From: Ignavibacteriales bacterium UBA6490
Lineage (GTDB): Bacteria > Bacteroidota > Ignavibacteria > Ignavibacteriales > Ignavibacteriaceae
DNA length: 34,159 nucleotides
NCBI GenBank assembly: GCA_002435365.1
Contig: DJMM01000008.1
Coordinates: 46,375-80,533, forward strand
Direction: 5' to 3'
Below the pieces are notes generated by a model that ran no database searches, was not told the DNA's origin, and saw nothing but the letters and a program-made list of their open reading frames with translations. The stretch's first letter is position 1; each line of letters starts with the position of its first letter. This document shows, piece by piece, positions 1 to 7,417 of this stretch. A program made the position numbers and the translations under genes.

Positions 1-1034
1 CGGAGAGTTCCGTCAACACCGCCGATACTAAGCGATTCATAAAAATCGTCGTAAATCCTGAGGTCAAAATATACCTGTTCAAGCAGACCCACTATCGCAC
101 CGGTTGTAATCTGATCATATCTTGAAATTCCGGAACCATCAACAACTTCAGTACCTTTCTGATAAATGCCATGGTCCTCGATATAATTAAGTATGGTTTG
201 CGTTGAATAGAAGGAATTACCCTGAACACCGCTTGATACTGCGCCTATGGTTTTAAAAAGACATTCTGCAAGATAATTATCGCTGTTTTTATTAATTGCT
301 TTTAAAAGATCCCTGAGCAGCACTGAACTTTCTGCAATAGTAATTGCAGATTCCGGGACGGTTCCTTTGTCTGCTTTGCCGGAAATGTTAATCCCCCAGG
401 ATGTTAATTCATCCTTTAATAATTGTGCTGCATGGAGGGGTGGATTGTCAATATTTACAAAATAAGTTCTGGTCCTTTTTCTTCTGGTCAGAATTACAGG
501 CTTGCGGTTGCGGTCAATAACCAGGGCCGAGACAGGCGGAAGATGAATATTTGCCGCTTCTTCATAAATCCAGTCGTCCCGGCTGTAAACATCATCAAAA
601 TATGTGTCATCCCCTATTATATCGCCGGTAATATTTTTTATGCCCATATTCTTTAACTCACCGGCCATTTTATTTATATCTTCCGTGGTCAGAAGGGAAT
701 TGCCGAAACCCTTTATATACAGGTTACCATTTATAATTCCGTCGGAAAGGTTTAGGTCCCCGGTCATTATTTTTGTGGAAAGCTCATAATCACCACCCAT
801 TACTGAAAGCGCAACGGCAGTAGTAAATAATTTTGTATTTGAGGCCGGTATCATGGGCTGAGTATGATTCAGACAGAACAGAGTATCTTCCCCCATTGGA
901 TTCATTATAAGCACGCTTGATTTTGTGGTGGATGGCAGTTTTTGAAGAAATGAATTTATTCTCTCCGTAATTTCATTATTTTGAGCCTGCAGAGTGCAGG
1001 TTAACAGAAAAACCGTAAAAAATATTTTAAGCAT
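1..1034 (-). CDS. dacB: D-alanyl-D-alanine carboxypeptidase/endopeptidase, PBP4 (DacB) family, 3' end outside window
   Basis: This is a peptidase S13-type penicillin-binding protein that trims or cleaves peptidoglycan cross-links in the periplasm. I translated the frame by hand from the ATG at 1034; it stays open to position 1, giving about 344 residues. The N-terminus (MLKIFFTVFLLTCTLQAQ) is a signal peptide. The catalytic Ser-x-x-Lys motif is visible as SNTK at about residues 65-68 in the context PASNTKLFTTAVA. The second motif appears as SDN in KNSDNYLAE near residue 250, and VDGSGISRYD follows. The third (KTG) motif would lie beyond the left edge and cannot be checked. Between the first two motifs is the long insert typical of PBP4, including GDIIGDDTYFDD. 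It is divergent from the LOG gene across a 136-bp gap. Family assignment is firm; the endopeptidase versus carboxypeptidase preference is unknown. Confidence 0.9.
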   Translation of the reverse strand, partial: MLKIFFTVFLLTCTLQAQNNEITERINSFLQKLPSTTKSSVLIMNPMGEDTLFCLNHTQPMIPASNTKLFTTAVALSVMGGDYELSTKIMTGDLNLSDGIINGNLYIKGFGNSLLTTEDINKMAGELKNMGIKNITGDIIGDDTYFDDVYSRDDWIYEEAANIHLPPVSALVIDRNRKPVILTRRKRTRTYFVNIDNPPLHAAQLLKDELTSWGINISGKADKGTVPESAITIAESSVLLRDLLKAINKNSDNYLAECLFKTIGAVSSGVQGNSFYSTQTILNYIEDHGIYQKGTEVVDGSGISRYDQITTGAIVGLLEQVYFDLRIYDDFYESLSIGGVDGTL

Positions 1035-1170
1035 GCCCAAACAGAATTATTTTGATTATAAATTGTTAAATTGTTATTCAGGATCGGGAATTATCCGAAT
1101 TTTTATATCACAAAATAAGGTTCTGACCAGGAAAAGAAAAGATAAAATTTCCTGTTTATAAAAGAATTAT

Positions 1171-2031
1171 ATGCCTAAAAAGAAAACACTGCTTAAAGCT
1201 TATGAAAATATAGATTTTCTCAATTCATCGGATGCCAGAATAATAAGAATGCTCTCCGAGTTTCTTGAACCGCAGAGTAAATTCAGGAAACACAAGGTCG
1301 TTGATACAATTGTTTTTTTCGGTTCCGCAAGATTGTATTCGCGCAGGGATGCACTTGCAGAATACAATAAATTCAAAACTATAAACCCTAAAACAACTTC
1401 AGCACTGGCCGAAAAGCTCAGGATAGCCCAGCACAGGGTGCAGTTGTCAAAATATTATGAAGATGCAGTTGAATTGTCGCGGCGCCTGACGGAATGGTCA
1501 ATGAGTCTTGAAACCCATGCCCGGAGGTTTATTATCTGTACCGGAGGTGGTCCCGGACTTATGGAAGCTGCAAATAAAGGGGCCAAACTTGCCGGCGGAT
1601 ACTCGGTTGGATTAAATATAAGTATTCCGTTTGAGCAGTATGTTAATAAATATGTACCTAAGGATCTGAGAATGGAGTTTCATTACTTCTTTATGCGCAA
1701 ATTCTGGTTTGCATATCTTGCCAAGGCGCTCATTGCCTTTCCTGGCGGTTTCGGAACTATGGACGAGTTGTTCGAAATCCTGACTCTTGTTCAAACCGGA
1801 AAGATCAAAAAGAAACTCATGGTGATTATTTATGATGAAAAATACTGGAAAGATATGGTGAAGTTTGATCTGTTTGTAGAATACGGAATGATAAGCAAAT
1901 CCGACCTTAATATTTTCTCTTTCTGCAATACGGTTGATGAAGCCTTCAATCTTATTAAAAACCATTTTGAGAAGTACTATCTTACCGAGAAAGAAAAGAA
2001 GCAGACTGAACCAAAGATTCATCTGAAGTAA
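1171..2031 (+). CDS. LOG-family Rossmann-fold protein (nucleotide-monophosphate nucleosidase-like)
   Basis: This 286-residue protein belongs to the LOG ('Lonely guy', formerly 'lysine decarboxylase-like') family. Characterised members hydrolyse the N-glycosidic bond of nucleoside 5'-monophosphates, either cytokinin ribotides or ordinary nucleotides as in E. coli PpnN. The signature parts are present: FFGSAR at about 49-54, GGGPGLMEAANKGA at about 125-138, the conserved Arg region FFMRKFWF near 176, and PGGFGTMDELFEIL at about 191-204, which carries the catalytic Glu. It has an N-terminal extension of about 45 residues and a lysine-rich tail compared with minimal LOG proteins. No Shine-Dalgarno is visible; the ATG is preceded by an A-rich stretch. 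The Crp/Fnr gene begins 35 bp downstream on the same strand, so the two may be co-transcribed. The substrate cannot be told from sequence. Confidence 0.88.
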   Translation: MPKKKTLLKAYENIDFLNSSDARIIRMLSEFLEPQSKFRKHKVVDTIVFFGSARLYSRRDALAEYNKFKTINPKTTSALAEKLRIAQHRVQLSKYYEDAVELSRRLTEWSMSLETHARRFIICTGGGPGLMEAANKGAKLAGGYSVGLNISIPFEQYVNKYVPKDLRMEFHYFFMRKFWFAYLAKALIAFPGGFGTMDELFEILTLVQTGKIKKKLMVIIYDEKYWKDMVKFDLFVEYGMISKSDLNIFSFCNTVDEAFNLIKNHFEKYYLTEKEKKQTEPKIHLK

Positions 2032-2066
2032 TATATTGGAATTATTTAACCACTCCCCATCAGCAT

Positions 2067-2636
2067 ATGTACCAGACTCTGTATAAGTACCTGAAGGAAA
2101 AAACAGATATCGGTGAAAGGGATTTTGAAATAGTTAAAACATATTTCATCCCCAAAAAGCTCAGGAAGAAGCAATACCTTCTTCAGGAAGGGGATATCTG
2201 CGATCATTTTGCTTTTGTTTCAAAAGGCATACTAAGGCTTTACAGCATAGACCCTAAAGGGAGTGAAAATATTATTCAGTTTGCTCCGGAAGAATGGTGG
2301 ATTTCGGACAGGGAAAGCATTGTCAGCCGGAATCCTTCAAAATATAATATCGACGCACTTGAGGATTCAGAACTTCTGCTGATTACCCCCAAAAATCACA
2401 GGGAACTTGCCTCGCGTGTAAAGGTTTTCGACGAACTCCAGGAGAACCTGAACCAGAGGCATATAGCAGCGCATCAGAAAAGAATTCATGCGGCTATCAG
2501 CTATAGTGCGGAAGAAAAATATCTGGAGTTTGTAGACACCTATCCGCAAATTGTAAGCAGGGTACCGCAGCATATGATTGCCTCCTACCTGGGAATGTCT
2601 CCCGAAACCTTAAGCAGGATCAGAAGCAGGATTTAA
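2067..2636 (+). CDS. Crp/Fnr-family transcriptional regulator
   Basis: This 189-residue regulator has a cyclic-nucleotide-binding-like beta barrel (about residues 25-115, with QEGD and SKGILRLYSID) joined by a long helix to a C-terminal winged-helix DNA-binding domain. The recognition helix region is MIASYLGMSPETLSRIRSRI at the extreme C-terminus. It has no cysteine set for an Fe-S cluster, so it is unlikely to be a classical oxygen-sensing FNR. Bacteroidota carry many such short regulators, mostly of unknown ligand. It sits between the LOG gene and the yceI-type gene. The inverted repeat at 2676-2696 in front of yceI is a plausible but untested binding site. The first ATG is used; no clear Shine-Dalgarno is seen. 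Confidence 0.9.
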   Translation: MYQTLYKYLKEKTDIGERDFEIVKTYFIPKKLRKKQYLLQEGDICDHFAFVSKGILRLYSIDPKGSENIIQFAPEEWWISDRESIVSRNPSKYNIDALEDSELLLITPKNHRELASRVKVFDELQENLNQRHIAAHQKRIHAAISYSAEEKYLEFVDTYPQIVSRVPQHMIASYLGMSPETLSRIRSRI

Positions 2637-2675
2637 TTCAATTAAAAAATTTCAGCCAGTAATAGCATTGATTAA

Positions 2676-2696
2676 TGTCAATGATATTTCTTGACA
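2676..2696. promoter_or_regulatory. Inverted repeat upstream of yceI, possible operator
   Basis: A perfect 6-bp inverted repeat, TGTCAA-N9-TTGACA, ends 6 bp before the TTTG element of the candidate yceI promoter. Its position and dyad symmetry fit a dimeric regulator site. The half-site resembles the TGAC-containing sites used by several Crp/Fnr-family proteins, and such a gene lies directly upstream. Function is inferred. Confidence 0.35.
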
Positions 2697-2702
2697 TTTT
2701 AC

Positions 2703-2735
2703 TTTGTTTTCTTCACCGGTTTCAGCATAACTTTG
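2703..2735 (+). promoter_or_regulatory. Candidate Bacteroidota-type promoter of yceI
   Basis: TTTG (2703-2706) is followed after 21 bp by TAACTTTG (2728-2735), an exact match to the TAnnTTTG -7 box of Bacteroidota. The published spacing is about 19 bp with tolerance. Transcription would begin near 2739, leaving a leader of about 28 nt that contains AAGGA before the ATG. Confidence 0.45.
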
Positions 2736-2766
2736 CCCCACCAGAAAAAATGATAAAGGATGAAAA

Positions 2767-3351
2767 ATGAAAACCCTTTTAACAATATTTATTGCCGCAT
2801 TTTTAAGTATAGCCATAACTGCACAAACAAAATGGACCATTGATAAAACACATTCGAATGTGAGGTTTACGGTTACATACCTTGTTATATCCGAGGTTGA
2901 AGGAGTGTTTAACAGCTTTAACGGGGACATAATATCCTCAAATCCCGATTTTACAGACGCGGATATAAATTTTAATATTGATATAAGCAGCATTGATACC
3001 GATAATCAAAAACGCGATGCTCATTTAAAGAGCGATGATTTCTTCAATTCTGAAAAATATCCCGAGATGACTTTTAAAAGTACCTCTTTCCTGAAAGTCG
3101 CTGATAATAAGTATACCCTTAACGGATACCTTAAAATAAGGGATATTGCTAAGCCTGTGGTTTTTGATGTAACATACGGCGGAACAATTAAGGACGGTTA
3201 CGGGAACACCAGGACAGGATTTAAAGCTGAAACAACCATCAACCGGTTCGATTATGGCCTGAGATGGGATGCCGTTACTGAAGCCGGCAGCGCCGTTGTC
3301 GGTAAAGAAGTGGAAATTGACCTTAATCTTCAATTTATAAAATCAAAATAA
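2767..3351 (+). CDS. YceI-family exported lipid-binding (lipocalin-like) protein
   Basis: This 194-residue protein has a clear signal peptide (MKTLLTIFIAAFLSIAITAQ) and then a full-length YceI domain of about 170 residues. YceI proteins form an antiparallel beta barrel that holds a polyisoprenoid chain in the periplasm. Family features include WTIDKTHSNVRFTVTYL at the start, the DAHLKSDDFFNSEKYPEMTF segment near residues 78-100, GYLKIRDIAKPVVFDV, and the closing VGKEVEIDLNLQF. It is preceded by its own candidate promoter and an inverted repeat. AAGGA lies 7 bp before the ATG, supporting this start. Expression may be controlled by the adjacent Crp/Fnr regulator, which is inference only. Ligand and physiological role are not defined for most family members. 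Confidence 0.93.
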   Translation: MKTLLTIFIAAFLSIAITAQTKWTIDKTHSNVRFTVTYLVISEVEGVFNSFNGDIISSNPDFTDADINFNIDISSIDTDNQKRDAHLKSDDFFNSEKYPEMTFKSTSFLKVADNKYTLNGYLKIRDIAKPVVFDVTYGGTIKDGYGNTRTGFKAETTINRFDYGLRWDAVTEAGSAVVGKEVEIDLNLQFIKSK

Positions 3352-3395
3352 TATCTGCAGGCGGACATGAATAAGTACGAGATGTGAATTAAGAT

Positions 3396-3839
3396 ATGAA
3401 ACCTACTTTAGCATTAATTGGAACTGATAATCTTGACGGAAGAGAAATAGCGGGACTATTGTCCCGCACCTGCAGACTGCTTATTTATTCTGAAAGAAAC
3501 TTTGAAGCAGATACATTTCTGGATGAAATAAAAAAACTCAATCCTGAAGCAGATGCAGAGAAAGCAGAATCGGCGGTGGATGCATCCTGGGAAGCGGAAA
3601 TAATTCTTCTGGGGATGGTAAATGAAAAAACTGCCCGGGCCGCAGCCCATATAAAAGCTGTGGTATGTCAGAAGATCATCATTTTGACAGAGAGATCACT
3701 GCAGGTGGAACTGCAAAAGATCCTGCCTCACTCCAAAATTATTTATATAGACAAAAAAGACAAATCCGTTTACAATTATGGCGAAGAGGGAGATCAAGAG
3801 GCACAGATTACCTTAAATAAACTACTTTTTCCTAAATAA
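3396..3839 (+). CDS. Small Rossmann-like protein of unknown function
   Basis: This 147-residue protein has no signal peptide. Its N-terminus (MKPTLALIGTDNLDGREIA) has the beta-turn-helix pattern of a Rossmann dinucleotide-binding fold, and later segments (EIILLGMVNEKTARAAAHIK, then QKIIILTE and SKIIYID) follow the strand order seen in the N-terminal domain of F420-dependent NADP reductase-like proteins. The glycine-rich loop is GTDNLDG rather than GxGxxG, so nucleotide binding may be lost. It lies 44 bp after the yceI gene on the same strand and is followed by a terminator at 3990-4017. I do not recognise a specific function. A frame this long with coherent alternating strand and helix pattern is very likely a real gene. 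Confidence 0.6.
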   Translation: MKPTLALIGTDNLDGREIAGLLSRTCRLLIYSERNFEADTFLDEIKKLNPEADAEKAESAVDASWEAEIILLGMVNEKTARAAAHIKAVVCQKIIILTERSLQVELQKILPHSKIIYIDKKDKSVYNYGEEGDQEAQITLNKLLFPK

Positions 3840-3989
3840 TTATCCATTCAAGAATAAAACGCCTTATTGATCGCAAAACTAACTGTTATATGGTTTTTAT
3901 TGCTCATTGTTGTAAGAAGGTGAGAGGGATACTAGCGAGGGATAGGAGTATGGTGAGGCGGTTAAAAGATCATCAGGAAGATATTCAAT

Positions 3990-4017
3990 AAAAAAGCCGC
4001 AATAAAGCGGCTTTTTT
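3990..4017. terminator. Bidirectional intrinsic terminator
   Basis: AAAAAA-GCCGC-aataaa-GCGGC-TTTTTT forms a perfect 5-bp GC stem extended by A-T pairs, with T-runs on both strands. It lies between the + strand Rossmann-like gene and the - strand rpsU gene, so it can end transcription from both sides. Confidence 0.85.
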
Positions 4018-4041
4018 GATAATAAATCTTTTTAATGATTT

Positions 4042-4236
4042 TTATTGTTCCATTAAATCGATACGGTGAGCTCTTCGGGTAGCTTTGATCTTTTCCATTC
4101 TTTTTTTAATCGATGGTTTTACAAAGAAGGTTCTCTTCTTGAATTCCTTCAAAACTCCGGATCTTTCATATTTTTTCTTGAATCTTTTAAGAGCTTTGTC
4201 GATGGATTCATTATCCCCGACTGTAATTCCTACCAA
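4042..4236 (-). CDS. rpsU: 30S ribosomal protein bS21, TTG start
   Basis: This is a 64-residue bS21, a small, very basic protein of the 30S platform involved in initiation. The family opening MVGITVGDNESIDKALKRFKKK is intact, followed by the arginine/lysine-rich tail (KKRTFFVKPSIKKRMEKIKATRRAHR). The start codon is TTG: the codon before the conserved V-G-I reads TTG at 4236-4234, and AGAGGTG lies 7 nt upstream. No ATG is available in frame at the right place. It is last in a run of - strand genes and is separated from the zinc-ribbon gene by 28 bp. It ends just before the bidirectional terminator. Some Bacteroidota carry bS21 changes linked to their weak use of Shine-Dalgarno sequences; whether this copy is unusual needs an alignment. 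Confidence 0.95.
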   Translation of the reverse strand: MVGITVGDNESIDKALKRFKKKYERSGVLKEFKKRTFFVKPSIKKRMEKIKATRRAHRIDLMEQ

Positions 4237-4264
4237 ACTATTTCACCTCTCTTTAATGGTATTT

Positions 4265-4639
4265 TTAAGTTGTTAATGCTTCTATTAATTTCTTGTTTCC
4301 AAGCTTCTGGAATTCAACGGTAATTGCACTTTTTCCGTCTGTCAGTAATTCTTTGGCAGTTACTCTGCCGTAATCATCCCATCCTTTGTGATAAATCGGT
4401 TCACCTACCATGAAAGATTTTGAAGGAGAATACACTGTACAATCCTCATTTTCAATTCCTTCCAAAACCGTTTTCAGGTCTCTGGGCAAGTCTGCAATCT
4501 CAATAATCATCTTTTGCTTGCATTTTTTGCAGCGAACCCATTTCTTCTGATCGTTTCCTGGGTAATCACCAGATATTTCCATCTTTGTAATCGTACCGCA
4601 GAAAGAGCAGAAAGATTCAAGGTTTTTTATTCTGGCCAT
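4265..4639 (-). CDS. Zinc-ribbon protein with C-terminal CarD/UvrD-tudor-like SH3 domain
   Basis: This protein of about 124 residues is of unknown function. The N-terminal half holds two cysteine pairs, CSFC near residue 12 and CKKC near residue 38, spaced as in a zinc ribbon. The C-terminal half (about residues 70-124) has the pattern F-x-V-G-E-x-I-x-H-x-G-W-D-D-x-G-x-V ... I-x-V-E-F-x-x-x-G-x-K-K-L-I. This resembles the small beta-barrel domain of CarD-like proteins and of the UvrD/PcrA C-terminus, both of which contact RNA polymerase. I chose the ATG at 4639 (MARIKNLE) because AGGA lies 5 nt upstream; an in-frame TTG at 4660 would add seven residues. It sits between the universal stress protein gene and rpsU. 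A nucleic-acid or RNA-polymerase-binding role is inferred from the domain resemblance only. Confidence 0.65.
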   Translation of the reverse strand: MARIKNLESFCSFCGTITKMEISGDYPGNDQKKWVRCKKCKQKMIIEIADLPRDLKTVLEGIENEDCTVYSPSKSFMVGEPIYHKGWDDYGRVTAKELLTDGKSAITVEFQKLGNKKLIEALTT

Positions 4640-4696
4640 TAAATTCCTAATTTTAGACAACTAATATAAAAATTATGCCAGGGAAAAACAAGCTTA

Positions 4697-5158
4697 TCAG
4701 GTTCTGGAGTGATCCTCGGGCGTTATAACCAAAACCGGACATTTGCAGTATCTTATCACTTTTTCCGCTACACTTCCCAGCAATGTATGCAGAATTCCGG
4801 TTCTTCCATGAGTGGCAATTACAACAAGATCGATCGGCACCATACTGCAGTAATTAACAATCTCCTGGTAATCTATTCCTTTTTTGATTACTGTTGCGAT
4901 ATCGGTAAATCCCTTCCCGGTTATCTGTTCAGCAGTTTTTTTCATTGAAGCAGATGCCTCCTCGCTAAGCATTTTTGCTATCTTTTCTTCCGAAACGTCC
5001 AGAGATCGTATGGCCAGTATGGGAGGTTCTTTCTCCTGTACATGCATCAGATGGATTTTGGCGCCGTATTTCTGAGCAAGCTCTATTGCATATGGTGCTG
5101 CTGCGAGCGAAATTTTACTGAAATCGGTTGTCAACAGAATATTCTTTATCCTGATCAT
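4697..5158 (-). CDS. Universal stress protein, UspA family, ATP-binding type
   Basis: This 153-residue cytoplasmic protein carries a single complete Usp domain. It opens with the usual strand MIRIKNILLTTDFSKISLAAAPYA and ends with the nucleotide loop HGRTGILHTLLGS, matching the G-2x-G-9x-G(S/T) signature of ATP-binding members, then CPVLVI. The start ATG overlaps the stop of the preceding small gene by 4 bp (ATGA), and GGGAGGA lies just upstream within that gene, so translation is probably coupled. It is the fourth gene of the - strand run that starts with the M14 peptidase and includes an ECF sigma factor, which suggests a stress-response setting. The stress sensed is unknown. Confidence 0.92.
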   Translation of the reverse strand: MIRIKNILLTTDFSKISLAAAPYAIELAQKYGAKIHLMHVQEKEPPILAIRSLDVSEEKIAKMLSEEASASMKKTAEQITGKGFTDIATVIKKGIDYQEIVNYCSMVPIDLVVIATHGRTGILHTLLGSVAEKVIRYCKCPVLVITPEDHSRT

Positions 5159-5400
5159 TTTATTCCTCCCTTTGTAGGTGAAAGGATTTTATTTAATTTT
5201 TTGTTCAGTTTGTAAGGCAACGGGTGCTTAATAATATTCTCCCTGAGATTTGCGCTGATCTGTTTTTGCACCTCGTATTCAAAACTTTTTCTCTTATCAC
5301 CGGATATTAAACCCAGCAGTTCATTCTTCAGTACAGCGTCTTCAACTTCGTTGTCTGCCAGAGCAGTTAAGCCTTTTCTAATATTATAGCTGTCAAGCAT
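5155..5400 (-). CDS. Small helical protein, putative partner (anti-sigma-like) of the ECF sigma factor
   Basis: This 81-residue, mostly helical, charged protein is encoded immediately after the ECF sigma factor, overlapping it by 8 bp, and overlapping the Usp gene by 4 bp. Position argues for a sigma-factor partner. The N-terminal part (LTALADNEVEDAVLKNELLGLISGDK followed by FEYEVQKQISANLREN) resembles the short helical repeats seen at the start of Bacteroidota anti-sigma proteins. It lacks the H-x3-C-x2-C zinc motif and any membrane segment, so it is not a standard zinc anti-sigma factor. I do not recognise a named family. Reality of the gene is well supported by the tight overlaps on both sides; the function is inference. 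Confidence 0.6.
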   Translation of the reverse strand: MLDSYNIRKGLTALADNEVEDAVLKNELLGLISGDKRKSFEYEVQKQISANLRENIIKHPLPYKLNKKLNKILSPTKGGIK

Positions 5401-5905
5401 CGGATGTTTTCCCGGTTAGTTTGATATAAATAAATTTTCTGGCTCTGCCCAGTCTTACTGCAACAGTTCCGGCAGGGATATCTGTCAGTTCTGCTATCTC
5501 TTCATAATTCATGTTCAGCACTTCCTTAAGAACAAGTACCACCCGCAGCTTGGATGGTATTTCCGCAAAAAGTCCGAGAGCTTCTTTCTCGCTCAAATGC
5601 TTGAAGGTTTCCTGCAGATTGATTTTATCAATATAACCGGGAATATTTTCAAAGGCCGAATCTATAAAATCGTTTTTATCGCTATTATTTACAGTATAAA
5701 ATCTGGAGTAAAGGTTCAGCGATATTCTCAGCAGCCATTTCCGGATATCGACAGGCTCATGGTATTCGTAAAATACTGCGGCTTCCTTTAAAATGTGCTG
5801 CAGCATTTTTTCAGCCTTCCTGAAGCTGCAGGTTAACCTGAGCGACAGGTTATATAATTCATCATAATACCTCACGGCTTCCTTTACCAGAGTATTACCC
5901 GTCAT
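5393..5905 (-). CDS. RNA polymerase ECF-type sigma factor
   Basis: This 170-residue protein has the two-domain plan of an extracytoplasmic-function sigma factor. Region 2 lies at about residues 10-75 (YDELYNLSLRLTCSF through RKWLLRISLNLYSRFY). Region 4 lies at about residues 110-165 with the helix-turn-helix NYEEIAELTDIPAGTVAVRL followed by GRARKFIYIKL. Region 2 is somewhat degenerate: the usual D-A-E-D stretch reads FRKAEKMLQHI. The ATG overlaps the stop of the upstream M14 peptidase gene by 4 bp, and its own 3' end overlaps the small helical gene by 8 bp, so the set is translationally coupled. Having a secreted peptidase ahead of the sigma factor is unusual. Its regulon is not visible from this window. 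Confidence 0.88.
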   Translation of the reverse strand: MTGNTLVKEAVRYYDELYNLSLRLTCSFRKAEKMLQHILKEAAVFYEYHEPVDIRKWLLRISLNLYSRFYTVNNSDKNDFIDSAFENIPGYIDKINLQETFKHLSEKEALGLFAEIPSKLRVVLVLKEVLNMNYEEIAELTDIPAGTVAVRLGRARKFIYIKLTGKTSDA

Positions 5906-7353
5906 TTTGAACCTTTAACAGCGGAGTTTTTAAGCAAGCTGATTTTATTTTCCACATCGTACATAAATCCGTTTACAAAAACCAGTTGAACCTTATCATC
6001 CTTTGTAAGATAAAAACTGGCATTGCTGCCGATACTTATATTGTTCCTATAGTTCTTATCTCGGGTAATATTAAGAGGGAATTCATATTCCGCACTTTTC
6101 ATCTTCCCCTCATAAAATATATCTGTATAACCCTGTGCCAGCAGACTGTCGATAAAATCATTTTTAAGGACTGAGGGCGATTTTTTGGAAGCATATATTT
6201 TTCCGGGATGAATCTCATAACCAGTAAAATCGTGATCCTCGTAACCGTAAAGCGTGGAAAGATCACCGGCATCATCAATCACTGAATTATACAATATTTT
6301 TCCATCCATGCTTTTTTCGACCCTGTCTGCGCTGATATCAATTTTAACCTCAATACTATCTTTCCGATAAGTCATATTTCTCAGCAGCAGGTCTTTCAGA
6401 ACATCCTCGTTGTAAGGTATCTGCTCGTAAATATTTACATCGGTCTTTTTATAAGATTGATCTGCAATGCTAAGTATTGCTGAACTAAGGAGTATAAAAT
6501 TTATTTTTCTCAGGAATTGTTTTTCGGGATCGTTTCTCCAGCCCCCGGTTTCGACAAGTATCGTGCTGGTACCCATTTTCTGAAAATTATCTCCGAATGC
6601 GCGGGGTTCATAGCCGTCGTCATACCGGCCGATATGTCCCGGTATATATTCCTGCAGCATTGAATAAAGTTCAGAAATCAGGTGCATAGCATTAAGCCTC
6701 ACCGAGTCAACGTTCTTTTCGTAATTTATGGCGGGAGCAAGAAAAGAAATTGCGGCGCTCCGGTGTGTTCTGCCTGCCGCAGTGTAAATACTCTGGTCGT
6801 GAAGGTTGAAGCCGAAATCTGCTTTAAGGTATAAAAAGATATCATTCAGAGTTCTGGCTTCAGGGGTTGTATTTCTTGAAGCATCCCTATTAATATCTAT
6901 ATCAAAAGAATTTCTTCTTTTGAAAAGCTCTGCCCCGTCAGGATTAACCATAGGCATAAAGTATATGGTAACATTCTCAAGAATTTTTTGCCTGTAATTG
7001 TTCAGATGGTCGTTCGCTGACAGAAAGTTAAGCATATCAAAAATAGCCATTGTTGCAGTCGGCTCATCCCCGTGCATCTGTGACCACATAAAAATTCTGG
7101 TTTTGCCTGTACCTGCACTTATCAGGTAAATTTCCCTGCCCTGGGGAGAGACCCCGGCAGTTGATATTTCAAAAAGGGGATTTTCTTTATGTCTATTTAT
7201 AAGCGGCACAATAATGCTGTGCCTGATTCTTTTTGTTGTTATGGTGGATTCTTTATAATTCTCATAACCATTATAAAGCTGACCTGCAAAATTGCTTGTT
7301 TGAGCCATAGTAAGACCAACGGAAAATAATATGAAGAATATGGATTTTTTCAT
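5902..7353 (-). CDS. Exported M14-family zinc carboxypeptidase
   Basis: This 483-residue protein has a signal peptide (MKKSIFFILFSVGLTMAQTS) and a complete M14 carboxypeptidase domain in its first 300 residues. The zinc ligands are visible as His95 and Glu98 in QMHGDEPTA and His185 in FNLHDQS. The substrate-binding region reads NPDGAELFKRRNSFDIDINRD, and the catalytic Glu is E268 in LVETGGW. A C-terminal part of about 190 residues has no recognised domain and lacks a T9SS sorting signature. It probably acts in the periplasm or on the surface on peptides. It is the first gene of the - strand run and has a candidate promoter at 7378-7406. It overlaps the ECF sigma gene by 4 bp. The fold and active site are clear; substrate specificity is not. 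Confidence 0.92.
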   Translation of the reverse strand: MKKSIFFILFSVGLTMAQTSNFAGQLYNGYENYKESTITTKRIRHSIIVPLINRHKENPLFEISTAGVSPQGREIYLISAGTGKTRIFMWSQMHGDEPTATMAIFDMLNFLSANDHLNNYRQKILENVTIYFMPMVNPDGAELFKRRNSFDIDINRDASRNTTPEARTLNDIFLYLKADFGFNLHDQSIYTAAGRTHRSAAISFLAPAINYEKNVDSVRLNAMHLISELYSMLQEYIPGHIGRYDDGYEPRAFGDNFQKMGTSTILVETGGWRNDPEKQFLRKINFILLSSAILSIADQSYKKTDVNIYEQIPYNEDVLKDLLLRNMTYRKDSIEVKIDISADRVEKSMDGKILYNSVIDDAGDLSTLYGYEDHDFTGYEIHPGKIYASKKSPSVLKNDFIDSLLAQGYTDIFYEGKMKSAEYEFPLNITRDKNYRNNISIGSNASFYLTKDDKVQLVFVNGFMYDVENKISLLKNSAVKGSK

Positions 7354-7377
7354 TTTTTAATAAAATAAATATTATCT

Positions 7378-7406
7378 AATTTATTCACTATAATTAAGAT
7401 TATCAA
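7378..7406 (-). promoter_or_regulatory. Candidate sigma-70-type promoter of the M14 peptidase/ECF sigma run
   Basis: On the - strand TTGATA (7406-7401) is followed after 17 bp by TAAATT (7383-7378), about 25 bp before the peptidase ATG. The spacing and boxes match the greA promoter layout. On the opposite strand a TATAAT (7389-7394) could serve the thioredoxin-like gene, but it lacks a good -35 box. Confidence 0.35.
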
Positions 7407-7417
7407 TTGGAGTTTGA

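Noticed and set aside
423..789. Two + strand open frames of 77 and 61 codons
   Set aside because: They lie antisense to the PBP4-family gene, whose catalytic motifs are clear on the - strand; their products show no family pattern.
2652..2993. 113-codon - strand frame overlapping the yceI promoter and 5' end
   Set aside because: It is antisense to a clear signal peptide and YceI domain, and its translation resembles a shadow of that gene.
3924..3944. Direct repeat GAGGGATA (two copies 13 bp apart) in the gap before the 3990 terminator
   Set aside because: Only two short copies in a purine-rich stretch, with no associated promoter or hairpin; too weak to call.
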